This document shows positions 38,031 to 48,093 of a DNA stretch of 64,000 bases, piece by piece. The stretch is taken from the IMG/VR virus record IMGVR_UViG_3300025108_000028, positions 1 through 64,000 of that record. One strand, written 5' to 3'. Source of the DNA: a virus. Under the pieces are notes generated by a model that was not told where the DNA came from, ran no database searches, and saw only the letters and a list, made by a program, of their open reading frames with translations. The position numbers and the translations under genes are program-made. Positions within the stretch are counted from its first letter, which is position 1; the number at the start of each line of letters is the position of its first letter.

Positions 38031-40790
38031 ATGAGAGTATTAAATGCAATGCAACTTAAGAACGGTGCTAAGGCGGAAAGTGGACCAACATTTTCTAGTT
38101 TAACGCAACCTACACAGTTTTTAACATATAAAAAGAAAACTGATGATTGGGCTGCATGGAATCTAGATTGGCTTGAATTGCAGGGTATAGAATTTTTACG
38201 TATCAATTCTAGACGCTTACTTAAAAACTATAAGCTTGCTAAAGGTATTATTGATAAAACAGATTATATTGTAGAGCCAGATAATGACTACAAAGATATG
38301 ATGGATGTTTTAACTGCTGAGAATGAATCAGCATTGGAATTAAAGTTTTATCCAATTGTACCTAATGTAATAAACGTTCTTACAGGTGAGTTTGCTAAAA
38401 GATATTCTAAAGTACAATTTAGAGCTGTTGATGATACATCTTATAATGAGATGCTTGAGCAAAAAAGAGTTCAAATAGAAGAAACACTACTTGCTGAAGC
38501 AGAAACTAATCTAGTTTTAAAGATGGTAGAAATGGGCATGGACCCAAGTTCTAAAGAAGCACAGCAACAACTTAATCCTGAAACATTAAAAACTTTACCG
38601 GAGATAGAAGACTTTTTTAGTAAGTCATATAGAAGTATGGTTGAAGAATGGGCATCTCATCAATTAAATGTAGATGAGGAGAGATTTAAAATGCAGGAGT
38701 TAGAAGAAAGAGGCTTTAGAGATATGCTAATTTCTGATAGAGAGTTTTGGCATTTCCGTATGTTAGAGGATGATTATGATGTTGAGTTATGGAATCCTGT
38801 ATTAACATTTTATCAAAAATCACCTGATCAAAGATATATATCAGATTCAAATTACGTAGGTAAAATAGATTTGATGACTGTATCTGATGTTGTTGATAAG
38901 TATGGATACTTGATGGATGAAAAACAATTAAAGTCTTTGCAAAAGATTTATCCTGCTAGATCAGCACAATATCAAGTTAATGGATATCAAAATGATGGAT
39001 CATATTATGATGCTACAAGATCCCATGAGTGGAATACTCAAATGCCTGGATTATCATACAGACAATACACTAGCAATTATTGGAATGACCCAGCAACTGG
39101 TGGTGATATTATAAGTGAAATATTAGATCAGAGTGAAGACATGACTCCATTGGATGAAGGAAACCTGATGAGAGTATCAACTATATATTGGAAGACTCAA
39201 AGAAGAATAGGTCACTTAACCAAAATAGAATTAGATGGTTCTGTTACTCAAGAGATAATAGATGAGACATTTAAGATAACTGAGAAAGCTGTATATGATA
39301 CATCTATATTCAAAAATAAAACTAAAGAAAACCTTTTACAAGGAGAGCATATAGAATGGATATGGATTAATGAAGTATGGGGTGGTGTTAAAATAGGACC
39401 AAATTTACCAGCAATGTGGAGATCAACAATGGGTGATAACATAAACCCTATTTACGTTGGTATTAATAGAACTAAACCTGGAAGAATACCTTTTCAATTT
39501 AAAGGAAACAATACATTATATGGTTGCAAACTCCCTGTAGAGGGTAGAGTTTTTTCAGACAGAAATACAAAATCTACATCATTAGTAGATTTAATGAAAG
39601 CGTATCAAGTTGGATATAATATGGTTAATAACCAAATTGCTGACATTCTAATAGATGAATTAGGAACAGTAATAATGTTTGATCAGAATGCTTTACCACG
39701 TCACTCTATGGGTGAAGACTGGGGCAAGAACAATTATGCAAAAGCATATGTAGCAATGAAAGATTTCCAAATGCTACCTCTTGATACATCTATTACTAAT
39801 ACTGAGAATGCAACTAACTTTAATCACTATCAAACTCTAAACATGGAGCAGACTAGTAGATTAATGTCTAGAATTCAACTTGCAAATTATTTTAAACAAC
39901 AATGTTTTGATGCAATAGGAATTAACCCACAGCGTCTAGGAGGTGCTGTATCAGCACAAACAGCAACAGGTGTAGTTCAGGCTATGCAACAATCATATGC
40001 ACAAACAGAAATGTACTTTGTACAACACTCAGATCAGTTAATGCCAAGAGTACATCAAATGAGAACTGACTTAGCTCAGTATTATCAAAGCACAAATCCA
40101 AGTGTAAGATTAAGTTATATTTCATCAGAAGCAGAGAAAGTTAACTTTTCAATAAATGGAACTGATTTATTGCTGAGAGACTTTAATATTTTTGCTACAA
40201 CTAAAACAAATCATAGAGCTATCTTAGAAAGTCTTAAACAGATGGCACTACAAAATAATACTACAGGCGCAAGCATTTATGAATTAGGTAATATTGTTAA
40301 AGCTGACTCAATAGCTGAAGTAACAGATATCTTAAAAGATTCACAAGAGCGTGTTGAAAAACAAAGAATGCAAGAAATGCAACAGCAGCAAGAAATGCAA
40401 CAGCAACAAATCCAAGCTAAACAACAAGAAGATCAAATGAAACTTCAAGTTGAAATGGAAGAAAATGATAAAGACAGAAAGAATGACGTTTTATTAGCAG
40501 AAATAAGATCTGCAGGTTATGGATCAATGGTTGATATAAATGAAAACAAAAAATCTGATTATCAAGATGCTATGAAAGATATCAGAGAATCACAGAAGTA
40601 TCAAGATCAAATGAATCTTAAGCGTGAAGAAAATGTTGCTAAATCAGGAATGGAAAAAAATAGATTGCAAGTTGAAAGAGAAAAAATTGCTGCTCAAAAA
40701 AGTATAGCACAGACTAAACTTGATATAGCTAAAGAGAATAAAAACAAATATGACGTATCTTCTACTAAAGAAAAGAAAGATAAAAAATAA
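38031..40790 (+). CDS. Portal protein
   Basis: 919 residues. The position between TerL and the scaffold/MCP genes, and the length, fit the portal. Residues 1-400 contain stem and wing-like mixed segments with many Trp and Tyr; residues 580-760 the helical crown; after about 770 is a Gln/Lys/Glu coiled coil (QEMQQQQEMQQQQIQAKQQE). It forms the 12-mer ring through which DNA is packaged. It is larger than most phage portals, comparable to crAss-like ones. Confidence 0.75.
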   Translation: MRVLNAMQLKNGAKAESGPTFSSLTQPTQFLTYKKKTDDWAAWNLDWLELQGIEFLRINSRRLLKNYKLAKGIIDKTDYIVEPDNDYKDMMDVLTAENESALELKFYPIVPNVINVLTGEFAKRYSKVQFRAVDDTSYNEMLEQKRVQIEETLLAEAETNLVLKMVEMGMDPSSKEAQQQLNPETLKTLPEIEDFFSKSYRSMVEEWASHQLNVDEERFKMQELEERGFRDMLISDREFWHFRMLEDDYDVELWNPVLTFYQKSPDQRYISDSNYVGKIDLMTVSDVVDKYGYLMDEKQLKSLQKIYPARSAQYQVNGYQNDGSYYDATRSHEWNTQMPGLSYRQYTSNYWNDPATGGDIISEILDQSEDMTPLDEGNLMRVSTIYWKTQRRIGHLTKIELDGSVTQEIIDETFKITEKAVYDTSIFKNKTKENLLQGEHIEWIWINEVWGGVKIGPNLPAMWRSTMGDNINPIYVGINRTKPGRIPFQFKGNNTLYGCKLPVEGRVFSDRNTKSTSLVDLMKAYQVGYNMVNNQIADILIDELGTVIMFDQNALPRHSMGEDWGKNNYAKAYVAMKDFQMLPLDTSITNTENATNFNHYQTLNMEQTSRLMSRIQLANYFKQQCFDAIGINPQRLGGAVSAQTATGVVQAMQQSYAQTEMYFVQHSDQLMPRVHQMRTDLAQYYQSTNPSVRLSYISSEAEKVNFSINGTDLLLRDFNIFATTKTNHRAILESLKQMALQNNTTGASIYELGNIVKADSIAEVTDILKDSQERVEKQRMQEMQQQQEMQQQQIQAKQQEDQMKLQVEMEENDKDRKNDVLLAEIRSAGYGSMVDINENKKSDYQDAMKDIRESQKYQDQMNLKREENVAKSGMEKNRLQVEREKIAAQKSIAQTKLDIAKENKNKYDVSSTKEKKDKK

Positions 40791-40860
40791 GTGTTAGCTA
40801 TATACTGCAAAAAACTTTTCAAATTTTCAAATATTATAAGTTTATTATAAAAGTTTATTC

Positions 40861-40879
40861 TTATATTATATATGTATAG
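40861..40879 (+). promoter_or_regulatory. Variant late promoter motif
   Basis: TTATATTATATATGTATAG in the 118-base gap after the portal gene, followed by the TTAAAACCAA leader at 40891-40900 and the scaffold-like gene. Resembles GTATATT...TATAG. Confidence 0.35.
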
Positions 40880-40908
40880 AAAGTTTAATATTAAAACCAA
40901 CAAATATT

Positions 40909-42219
40909 ATGAGTACTGAAACAACAACAGAAAGTAAAACTGTGAATAGTAAAGTAGAGCAAGTAGACATAAACTTAGATGAAATTTTTGCAGCAGCCCC
41001 AGGTGCAGCAGAAGTAACTTTACCTGAAGAGAAACCTGCAAAAAGCATTTTTTCAAGAGGAGAGAAAGCTGACATGTCATTTGCTGATCCAGATGTTACA
41101 GATACAGATGACTTAAATGCTAAAGTAGAAGAAAAAGCAGAAGTAGAAAATACTACTGTTAATGAAGATGAAACTAAATCTACTGAAGATGTTAAAGAAG
41201 AAGTAAACATTGATGAGGTTATTAATTCAATAGATGAGATAACTGAAGAAGATGAAAAGAAAGAAACTAGAGGTAGAAAAAAGATCTCAGGAATTACAGA
41301 TGTATTTTCAAAGCTTATTAAGGATGATAAAATAGTTCCTTTTGATGATGATAAAGAATTAGAAGATTATACCGCAAAAGACTGGGAAGAATTAATTCAA
41401 GCAAACCTTGAAGAAAAGGCTAATCAAGTTAGGAGAGAAACTCCAAAACAATTTTTTGATAGTCTGCCACAAGAATTACAAATAGCAGCACGCTATGTAG
41501 CAGATGGTGGTCAAGATATGAAAGGTTTATTTGCAACTTTAGCTAGTGTTGAAGAAAACAGACAGCTAAATACTAAAAGTGAAAAAGACCAAGAAAAAAT
41601 TATTACTGAATACTTATCTGCAACTGGGTATGGTAACTCAGAAGAGATTGCTGAAGAAATTGAAATTTGGAAAGATTTAGGTAAGCTTGAATCACAAGCT
41701 AATAAGTTCAAGCCTAAGTTAGACAAAATGCAAGAAAAGATTGTAGCAAGAAAACTTCAAGAACAACAACTGAAGAAAAAGCAACAAGAGCAAGCATCTC
41801 AACAATACATGAAAAATGTATATGAAACATTAAAATCAGGTAGTATAGGAGAAATTAAATTAGATAAGAAAACACAAGCCATGATATATAATGGTTTAGT
41901 ACAACCTTCTTATCCTTCTGTTAGTGGTAAGAATACTAACTTACTTGGACATTTATTAGAAAAATATCAATTTGTTGAGCCAAACTATGGTTTAATATCT
42001 GAGGCATTATGGTTATTGCAAGATCCAGATGGATACAAAGCAAAGATTATGGATAAAGGTGCTCAGAAAACTATAGAAAAAACGGTAAGAAAACTTAAGA
42101 CTGAACAATCTAATGCTGGTGGGTCTACATCTTTAGGAGTTAAAGATAAAGAACCAACCGCTCAGAGAACAGCTAAAAGAAAAATACCAAGAGCTAACAA
42201 CATATTTAAACGAATTTAA
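40909..42219 (+). CDS. Scaffold-like protein between portal and major capsid
   Basis: 436 residues, highly acidic in the first 130 (many Glu, Asp, Thr), then a long coiled coil (KLDKMQEKIVARKLQEQQLK) and a basic end (TAKRKIPRANNIFKRI). Acidic, coiled-coil proteins located directly before the major capsid gene are typical scaffolds. No protease motif is seen. It starts its own unit with leader TTAAAACCAA, 51 bases before the MCP gene. Confidence 0.65.
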   Translation: MSTETTTESKTVNSKVEQVDINLDEIFAAAPGAAEVTLPEEKPAKSIFSRGEKADMSFADPDVTDTDDLNAKVEEKAEVENTTVNEDETKSTEDVKEEVNIDEVINSIDEITEEDEKKETRGRKKISGITDVFSKLIKDDKIVPFDDDKELEDYTAKDWEELIQANLEEKANQVRRETPKQFFDSLPQELQIAARYVADGGQDMKGLFATLASVEENRQLNTKSEKDQEKIITEYLSATGYGNSEEIAEEIEIWKDLGKLESQANKFKPKLDKMQEKIVARKLQEQQLKKKQQEQASQQYMKNVYETLKSGSIGEIKLDKKTQAMIYNGLVQPSYPSVSGKNTNLLGHLLEKYQFVEPNYGLISEALWLLQDPDGYKAKIMDKGAQKTIEKTVRKLKTEQSNAGGSTSLGVKDKEPTAQRTAKRKIPRANNIFKRI

Positions 42220-42270
42220 TTAAGTAAATTAAATATAAACAATAATTATTAATCAAAAACAATCAAAATT

Positions 42271-43890
42271 ATGGCAACTCCAGTTTTAAATAATGGGATT
42301 TTCCTACGTGATACAAGCTATAAAGCTAGTTCTCATGTTGATTCTTATCACCTTACCCAAATGCTTGGATCTTCTGAGCCTATGGATATGGGACCAATTG
42401 ATTTATGGGCTATGACCCAAAAGGTAGAAATGCCTTTATATCAAATGGCTTCTTTTGGTGGAAAGAATACAATATTAGTAGACAATGCTAGAGGTGAGTA
42501 CAAGTGGCAAACTCCTATTGCACAAGATCTACCTTACATAGTAGCAGACATTGAACCAGCTAATGATAGCAAAGGTATTGATGGAACTCTATTTAAAATT
42601 AAGATCAACAAAAGAACATTTGGACATGGTGACATTATTACTTATGATAAGTATAATGGACTTGAACTTTACATCACAGCTGATGATATTATCCCAGCAG
42701 GTGACGGTTTTGTTTACACTGTTCAATTAGTTAACAACAACAACGCAGCAATCTTAGATAACAAGTATCTTGCAAAAGGAACTAAGTTCTTTAGAAAAGG
42801 TTCTGCAAGAGGTGAGTATGGAGAAAGATTCTCTGATATTGAAACAGGTTCTGGTTTCCGTGAATTCTACAACTTTGTAGGAGGAGCTGAAGCACATGTA
42901 CACTATTCAGTATCTTCAAGAGCAGACTTAATGATCAAAGGCGGATTGAACGCTGATGGTACAGTACCTGTAACTGAAATTTGGAGAAACTTTAATACTG
43001 ACCCTAACAATCCATCTGTACCTAGTATTGAAGGATTAGTAGCTAATATGGGTAAAGCAGGTGCTAGAGAAGCGTTTGAAAATGGAAGTTTGACAAGAAC
43101 ATTCATTACAAATATGGAAGCAGCACACTTATCTAAAATTGCTACGGATATTGAAACTTACCTTATGTGGGGTAAAGGTGGTAGAATTAAGCAAGATGGA
43201 CCAGATGATATTAGATTATCTGTAGGTTTATGGTCACAGTTAGATAACTCTTTCAAGAGAGTATATAACAAGTCATCATTTACTCTTGACATGTTTAAGT
43301 CTGAGCTTTACAACTTCTATCAAGGTAAAGTTGAATTCAAAGGACCAGACCCACAAAGATCACTTGTTGTACAAACAGGTATTGGTGGTATGCAACTAAT
43401 CAACAAAGCAATTGCTGATGAAGTGTATGGTTCTGGTTTAGTACAAAATGCATCTGACATTGGAGCTGTTAAAGGTTCTGGTATGGATTTAGATTATGGT
43501 TTTGCTTACACAAGCTTTACTATTCCTTTCTTAGCTAACGTTAAGTTTGTATTGAATCCAGCATTTGATAACTTAAATACTAATGACATTGAGAATCCAT
43601 TAATTGACGGAAGACCTCTAAGTTCATATAGCTTTATTATCTTTGATGTTACTGATGAAGGAAATGACAACATTCACTTGTTGAAACTTTCTTGGGATAA
43701 TCAACTTAAGTGGTTCTACCAAAATGGTACTATGGACTACATGGGAAGAACTCAAGGGTTTGCATCTTCTGGTAACTTTAATGGATATAGAGTATACATG
43801 ACTCAGACCATGCCAGCAATATGGGTTAAAGATCCAACCAAAGTTCTTAAAATTGTAATGAGAAACCCTGTTACAGGAGGATCATTCTAA
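42271..43890 (+). CDS. Major capsid protein
   Basis: 539 residues. It follows the scaffold gene, has balanced composition without repeats, and its codon use is more even (many AAC and TTC codons) than neighbours, suggesting high expression. It is followed by a terminator and several head genes. No enzymatic motif. An HK97-fold cannot be proven from sequence by eye; the call rests on gene order, size and codon use. Confidence 0.75.
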   Translation: MATPVLNNGIFLRDTSYKASSHVDSYHLTQMLGSSEPMDMGPIDLWAMTQKVEMPLYQMASFGGKNTILVDNARGEYKWQTPIAQDLPYIVADIEPANDSKGIDGTLFKIKINKRTFGHGDIITYDKYNGLELYITADDIIPAGDGFVYTVQLVNNNNAAILDNKYLAKGTKFFRKGSARGEYGERFSDIETGSGFREFYNFVGGAEAHVHYSVSSRADLMIKGGLNADGTVPVTEIWRNFNTDPNNPSVPSIEGLVANMGKAGAREAFENGSLTRTFITNMEAAHLSKIATDIETYLMWGKGGRIKQDGPDDIRLSVGLWSQLDNSFKRVYNKSSFTLDMFKSELYNFYQGKVEFKGPDPQRSLVVQTGIGGMQLINKAIADEVYGSGLVQNASDIGAVKGSGMDLDYGFAYTSFTIPFLANVKFVLNPAFDNLNTNDIENPLIDGRPLSSYSFIIFDVTDEGNDNIHLLKLSWDNQLKWFYQNGTMDYMGRTQGFASSGNFNGYRVYMTQTMPAIWVKDPTKVLKIVMRNPVTGGSF

Positions 43891-43901
43891 GAACTATAAT
43901 T

Positions 43902-43939
43902 AAAGGGGAGGGGCTAATACCTCCTCCCTTTTTATTTTT
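43902..43939 (+). terminator. Terminator after major capsid gene
   Basis: Imperfect hairpin AAAGGGgAGG...CCTcCTCCCTTT followed by a T-rich tract, 12 bases after the MCP stop. Confidence 0.7.
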
Positions 43940-43959
43940 AACCTTTAAATATAATAATA

Positions 43960-44199
43960 ATGGGAGCACCAAAACAAATAACTAAGTTGAAGCAACAATT
44001 TGAAAGCCCAGCTTATGACGGTGTATCAAGAGCAGAAACAGGAAATGCTAGATTGCTACATGTAAATGAAGTAATTAGTTGGGTACGTGATGTAGCCAGT
44101 TCTGATTCATACGCTGATGAAGCGGCAGCAGTAGCAGCCGGTTTAAAAAAAGGTGATATATATCATACAGAAGGAGCTTTAAAAATTGTTATAGGATAA
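43960..44199 (+). CDS. Small structural protein, 79 aa, head-fibre-like
   Basis: Residues 50-79 (YADEAAAVAAGLKKGDIYHT then EGALKIV) contain the short A-A-A-A-G-L-x-x-G-x-I/L-Y-x-T-x-G motif common at the ends of phage head-fibre and decoration proteins. It directly follows the MCP terminator. Decoration or fibre role is inferred. Confidence 0.65.
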   Translation: MGAPKQITKLKQQFESPAYDGVSRAETGNARLLHVNEVISWVRDVASSDSYADEAAAVAAGLKKGDIYHTEGALKIVIG

Positions 44200-44214
44200 A
44201 AGTCAAAAAACTTT

Positions 44215-44234
44215 AGCAAGGGTAAAACCTTGCT
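44215..44234 (+). terminator. Hairpin AGCAAGG/CCTTGCT
   Basis: Perfect 7-bp stem, six-base loop, 15 bases after the 43960 gene stop, flanked by short T and A runs. Weak U-tract. Confidence 0.45.
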
Positions 44235-44316
44235 TTAGAAATTAGTAATAATAAATGTACATAAATATGTACTTTTGACTGTGAGTAATAATTATTAATT
44301 AAAACCAAAAACAAAG

Positions 44317-45333
44317 ATGAGTGATTACACTATTGTAGAAAAGTATCAACAGAAGAAAAATCAAACTGTTGCTGTACGTCCATTTTTTAATCCCAATAGA
44401 GAAAACATGGGGTTAGAAAAGTATGGTCTATCATTACATGATGGAGTATACCATGAAGAGTCTTTAGCATGTTTAGAAATGAACGGTGTTAAAAGATATG
44501 TAACAGGATTAAACGAATTTGCACCTGAAGTAAAAAAGCTAGCACCAAAAGAAAAAAAGGCTAAGATTAAAGAAATTAGATCAGTAGTTGCTGAATTAGA
44601 AGCATCTCTTGCTGCTAATGTGGTTGATCCAGATGATAAAGACTTTTGGAATAACTTAACCATTATGAGCCCTAATAATGATAAATTTTGGGACAAGATT
44701 AGTATAAGATGTGGTAATGAGCCAGTATTTTTAGATCCAGAATTAGACCCTTATGATAGAATTAAACTTCATGCAATTAAGGCAGGAGGATTTTCTATTG
44801 TTGCTAAATCTTTAAAAGATGCTAAGGCTAGCCCTAAAGGAGTTAAGTTCTATTTGGATACTTTAGAAGAATCATTAACTACAAGAACTGAATTAACGAA
44901 AGTTAGAAATAAAGCATTAGTAGAATTACAAACAATGTTTGATAGTAATCCAACTAAGTTAATGTATGTTTCTAAAATATGCGATGTCAATAGTGTACAG
45001 TATGTTAAATCAACACCTAATGATATACTATATGAGAACATGGATGATTACATTCAAGGACATGGTAGTGAATCAAATAAGAAAAGAGCAGCTCAAAACT
45101 TTCTAGATGTTGCAACACTATCAATGGAAGAAATAAAGCTAAGAGCTCTTATTAAAGATGCATTGTTTTATAGATTTTTAGCTACAAAAGCAGGTGGATG
45201 GATTGAGCCTTTAGATAGTGGAGTAAGGTTAGGTAAATCACCGGGAGAGTGTCTTACATTCTTAATGGATCCTAAAAATGAAGAAACATTATTATCCTTA
45301 ATGCAAAAAATTGAACCATACTGGAATTCATAA
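44317..45333 (+). CDS. Structural or head-completion protein, 338 aa
   Basis: No domain recognised. Soluble, mixed charge, with Lys-rich helix at 70-90 and a segment PNNDKFWDKISIRCGNEPVF. It is among genes between MCP and tail fibres, so head-completion or connector is likely. A leader TTAAAACCAAAAA precedes the ATG by five bases. Confidence 0.6.
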   Translation: MSDYTIVEKYQQKKNQTVAVRPFFNPNRENMGLEKYGLSLHDGVYHEESLACLEMNGVKRYVTGLNEFAPEVKKLAPKEKKAKIKEIRSVVAELEASLAANVVDPDDKDFWNNLTIMSPNNDKFWDKISIRCGNEPVFLDPELDPYDRIKLHAIKAGGFSIVAKSLKDAKASPKGVKFYLDTLEESLTTRTELTKVRNKALVELQTMFDSNPTKLMYVSKICDVNSVQYVKSTPNDILYENMDDYIQGHGSESNKKRAAQNFLDVATLSMEEIKLRALIKDALFYRFLATKAGGWIEPLDSGVRLGKSPGECLTFLMDPKNEETLLSLMQKIEPYWNS

Positions 45334-45343
45334 AAAATAAAAA

Positions 45344-46045
45344 ATGGAAAATAATACTCTACTTGTAAAACTAAAACAGCGTCTAAACAAATTAGATAGC
45401 CAAGATTTTGACAATGTTGAATGCTGGCAATTTGTTGAAGCTTTTAATAAAGCTCAAGTTGAATGGTGTAGAAGAAATTTGCATGGGGGTAATATGTATA
45501 AAGAAGGAGATGAATTATCTAAAAGAAGAATAGATGATTTGCAACCTCTTCTCATTGAATTATCTTTAACAGGTAATGATTTTCCAGATTATTTTGAAAC
45601 AGATAATTTTCCTATAGATCAATATATGGAATTTAAGAGAGTGACAACACAAGCCAAAGATGATTGTTGTACGCCTAGGTCAATGACAGTATATTTAGCA
45701 GAAGAAGCTAATGTACCACTTATTATGAGAGACCCTCTTAAAAACCCTGATTTTGAATGGGGAGAGACATTCTGCACAATGATTAATAATACAATAAGGA
45801 TATACAAAAGAAATTTTGATATTGTAAATCCTGTTCTTACTTACTACAGACAACCAACTATTATGCAAATAGAAGGTTGTGTAAATCCATATAGTGGGCA
45901 AGTAAGTCCTGTAGATGTTGAGTGTGAATTTAAAGATGATTTAGTAGAAGTAATCCTTGATGATACAGCTGCGTTAATTGCAGGTGATATTGAAAATCTG
46001 TATCAGCAGCAAAGAGGAATGCAATCTGCAGAAAGAAATAATTAA
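45344..46045 (+). CDS. Head-tail connector candidate, 233 aa
   Basis: 233 residues, acidic, with helical N-terminal half and C-terminal helix DDTAALIAGDIENLYQQQRG. Size and location ten bases after the 44317 gene fit a head-tail joining protein, seen at this place in many tailed phages. The sequence alone does not prove it. Confidence 0.55.
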   Translation: MENNTLLVKLKQRLNKLDSQDFDNVECWQFVEAFNKAQVEWCRRNLHGGNMYKEGDELSKRRIDDLQPLLIELSLTGNDFPDYFETDNFPIDQYMEFKRVTTQAKDDCCTPRSMTVYLAEEANVPLIMRDPLKNPDFEWGETFCTMINNTIRIYKRNFDIVNPVLTYYRQPTIMQIEGCVNPYSGQVSPVDVECEFKDDLVEVILDDTAALIAGDIENLYQQQRGMQSAERNN

Positions 46046-46069
46046 TTTATGTTTTTAGTTTAAAAAAGC

Positions 46070-46083
46070 GTATATTATTATAG
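46070..46083 (+). promoter_or_regulatory. Candidate late promoter GTATATTATTATAG
   Basis: Lies 25 bases after the 45344 gene stop and about 90 bases before ATG 46171. Same pattern as at 29891, 47475 and 59206. Confidence 0.4.
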
Positions 46084-46085
46084 TA

Positions 46086-46155
46086 ACAAGAAAGTTACGG
46101 ACAGAGTAAACTGTAAAAATCTTTTTTTATAACCAGTGAGGGTAATGGTCCTCAC
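46086..46155 (+). promoter_or_regulatory. Structured leader of the 46171 gene
   Basis: Three hairpins in series in the leader: GTAAC/GTTAC near 46083, ACAG/CTGT near 46101, and GTGAGG/CCTCAC at 46136-46155 with an eight-base loop, which ends 15 bases before the ATG. They may stabilise the mRNA or control translation. Confidence 0.35.
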
Positions 46156-46170
46156 ACAATTTTATTTATT

Positions 46171-47391
46171 ATGGCATATTTTAATAATGCGTTTCAAAAA
46201 ACGTTTGTAGCATCATCAGTTGATATGGCTGGTAGTTCTGCAACAAGTGTACTTACCGCAGGTGAGTTAGCTCTAGTTGATGGCAAAGATTGGAAGTCAC
46301 TAAGTATTACAAGTCAAGCAACTCCTGCAGCAGGAGATTTAGCTTATGTAGTACAAGGTTCTTTCTATACTAAAGATTCAATTGGAAATAACCCTGGTCA
46401 TGGTGGTTACAAAGAATCAGTAAAATCAAAAGGAATCAATCCTAGATATATTACTAGATTATGGTCAGCAGCATGTTTAACTGCATCACAAGCAACAGCT
46501 AGTTTATCTTTAGCTTCTGATTGTGCACCATGTGGTAAAACACAATTTATGAGAATTGATGTAAAGGGTTCACCTGCATTAAGATTCTTAAATCACAATG
46601 CTTATGCAATTGGAGATTCAGCAAATATTTGCTGTGTTGAAGGACAAGAGTATATTGATCCAGTATTAGTAGCTGCAACAATGGCTCAAATGGTATTAGC
46701 AGATCCGTTAATCAAGCCTTTTGTAGCTGAGAAACAAGGTGGTGGTGTAGATGTAACTGTTACAGAAGCAGGAGTAGCTACAACAACTACAATAACTATA
46801 GCAGAAGCATTAGACGGAACATATGTTCCATCAACTGATCCAACTGGTGTTAAAGCAGTATCTGTAAAAGTTAATTTTGTAGGAGCTTATGTTGACACAG
46901 TATTTGGAAATTGTTCTTTTGATACAAGAGATCACTTCAATGCTGAGCCAGTAGAAGTTCTTGTTTCTTTACTTGATGAAACTGGAAACCCATGTAATGA
47001 TTGTGGAGTTGCTACAGCAACACCAGGTTCTATGCAACAAACACAAGGTGAAGAAGTAATTAGAGAATTAATTTTATCTGAAAGATACCGTCAATCTCCT
47101 TATAACCAAGGAAATGCTGACAGTGCTAGAATCAGAGAAATTGAAATGTCTGATGAAATCTTAGCTGCTGTTGATAGATCTTCAACATACAAAGCATATT
47201 ACATTCAGCATTCTGTACCAAGATTCAATAATCCTACTGGAGTATTTGATAATGATCAGTATATTTACAAAGTATATGTAAAATGTAGTGATACAGAAGC
47301 ACAATCTCAAATGGTTGCGTTTATGGAATTATTGCAAGATTGGGCAGCTGATAATGGCAACAATTTAGCATTTGACCAAAATGACTACTAA
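46171..47391 (+). CDS. Structural protein, 406 aa, abundant tail/virion candidate
   Basis: Ala, Thr, Ser and Gly-rich protein with balanced codon use like the MCP. Cysteines are in pairs (CAPCGKTQ, ICCVEG, CNDCGVAT). It is a single-gene unit with its own promoter-like motif, structured leader and strong terminator, suggesting high expression. A tail sheath, tube or decoration role is possible; I cannot assign it. Confidence 0.6.
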   Translation: MAYFNNAFQKTFVASSVDMAGSSATSVLTAGELALVDGKDWKSLSITSQATPAAGDLAYVVQGSFYTKDSIGNNPGHGGYKESVKSKGINPRYITRLWSAACLTASQATASLSLASDCAPCGKTQFMRIDVKGSPALRFLNHNAYAIGDSANICCVEGQEYIDPVLVAATMAQMVLADPLIKPFVAEKQGGGVDVTVTEAGVATTTTITIAEALDGTYVPSTDPTGVKAVSVKVNFVGAYVDTVFGNCSFDTRDHFNAEPVEVLVSLLDETGNPCNDCGVATATPGSMQQTQGEEVIRELILSERYRQSPYNQGNADSARIREIEMSDEILAAVDRSSTYKAYYIQHSVPRFNNPTGVFDNDQYIYKVYVKCSDTEAQSQMVAFMELLQDWAADNGNNLAFDQNDY

Positions 47392-47419
47392 TTAGTAAAT
47401 AGTTAGTTTGTTAATTAAT

Positions 47420-47450
47420 AAGGGTGGGAGAGAAATCTCCTGCCCTTTTT
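47420..47450 (+). terminator. Strong terminator with GAAA tetraloop
   Basis: 12-bp stem AAGGGTGGGAGA/TCTCCTGCCCTT closing a GAAA loop, followed by TTTTT. 29 bases after the 46171 gene stop. Confidence 0.9.
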
Positions 47451-47474
47451 ATTTTATATTGTCTAGATTTTTTT

Positions 47475-47492
47475 GTATATTATTTATATAGT
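47475..47492 (+). promoter_or_regulatory. Candidate late promoter GTATATT...TATAG
   Basis: GTATATTATTTATATAGT, between the terminator and ATG 47512, preceded by a T-run. Best match to the 59206 copy. Confidence 0.45.
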
Positions 47493-47511
47493 ATTTATAA
47501 ATAAAACAAAA

Positions 47512-48072
47512 ATGGCAAACAGACATATTTTAAGCCTTGAAATACCAACAGTATCTAATTGTAATTTGTTATGTATAAAAGATACAAGTCAGTATTCTGA
47601 GAACCTTGCGGTTGAATGTGAGGAGTTGCTTATTACTTTGCCAGGTTATTCTGTGCCTGTACTTATAAAAGTAGATAAAGATTTTGACATGTGTTTAACT
47701 GCATGTACGCTTGCTTTGCAATCAGAGAATTGTGGTACAGAACAACAAAATATTCCTGACGGTATATACATTATACGGTACAGTGTATCACCAAATTCAA
47801 AAGTGTATGTTGAATATAATCATTTAAGAGTAACAAAATTATTGTCTCAGTATTATGAAGTATTATGTGACTTAGATGTACATCCTTGTCAACCTGATTC
47901 TGATAAAGCTGAACTACTTTCTGAAATGAGTTATATAAGAACAATGATAGATGCTGCAGTTTCAAACGTAGAATACTGTCAATCACCTGCACAAGGAATG
48001 CAGATATATAATTATGCAAAGCAAAGATTAAATAAAATTACATGCCCTAATGGGAATTGTGGTTCAAAATAA
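47512..48072 (+). CDS. Hypothetical late protein, 186 aa
   Basis: Start moved to ATG 47512 (MANRHILSLEIPTVSN); the longer TTG start lies in the promoter. Contains many Cys, some paired. No recognised domain. Opens the tail-fibre block; a small zinc-ribbon gene follows. Confidence 0.6.
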   Translation: MANRHILSLEIPTVSNCNLLCIKDTSQYSENLAVECEELLITLPGYSVPVLIKVDKDFDMCLTACTLALQSENCGTEQQNIPDGIYIIRYSVSPNSKVYVEYNHLRVTKLLSQYYEVLCDLDVHPCQPDSDKAELLSEMSYIRTMIDAAVSNVEYCQSPAQGMQIYNYAKQRLNKITCPNGNCGSK

Positions 48073-48093
48073 TATAACATAAACCAATTAGTT

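Noticed and set aside
47473-47511. TTG-initiated extension of the 47512 gene
   Set aside because: The extension falls on the promoter-like motif; ATG 47512 has a good A-rich leader.
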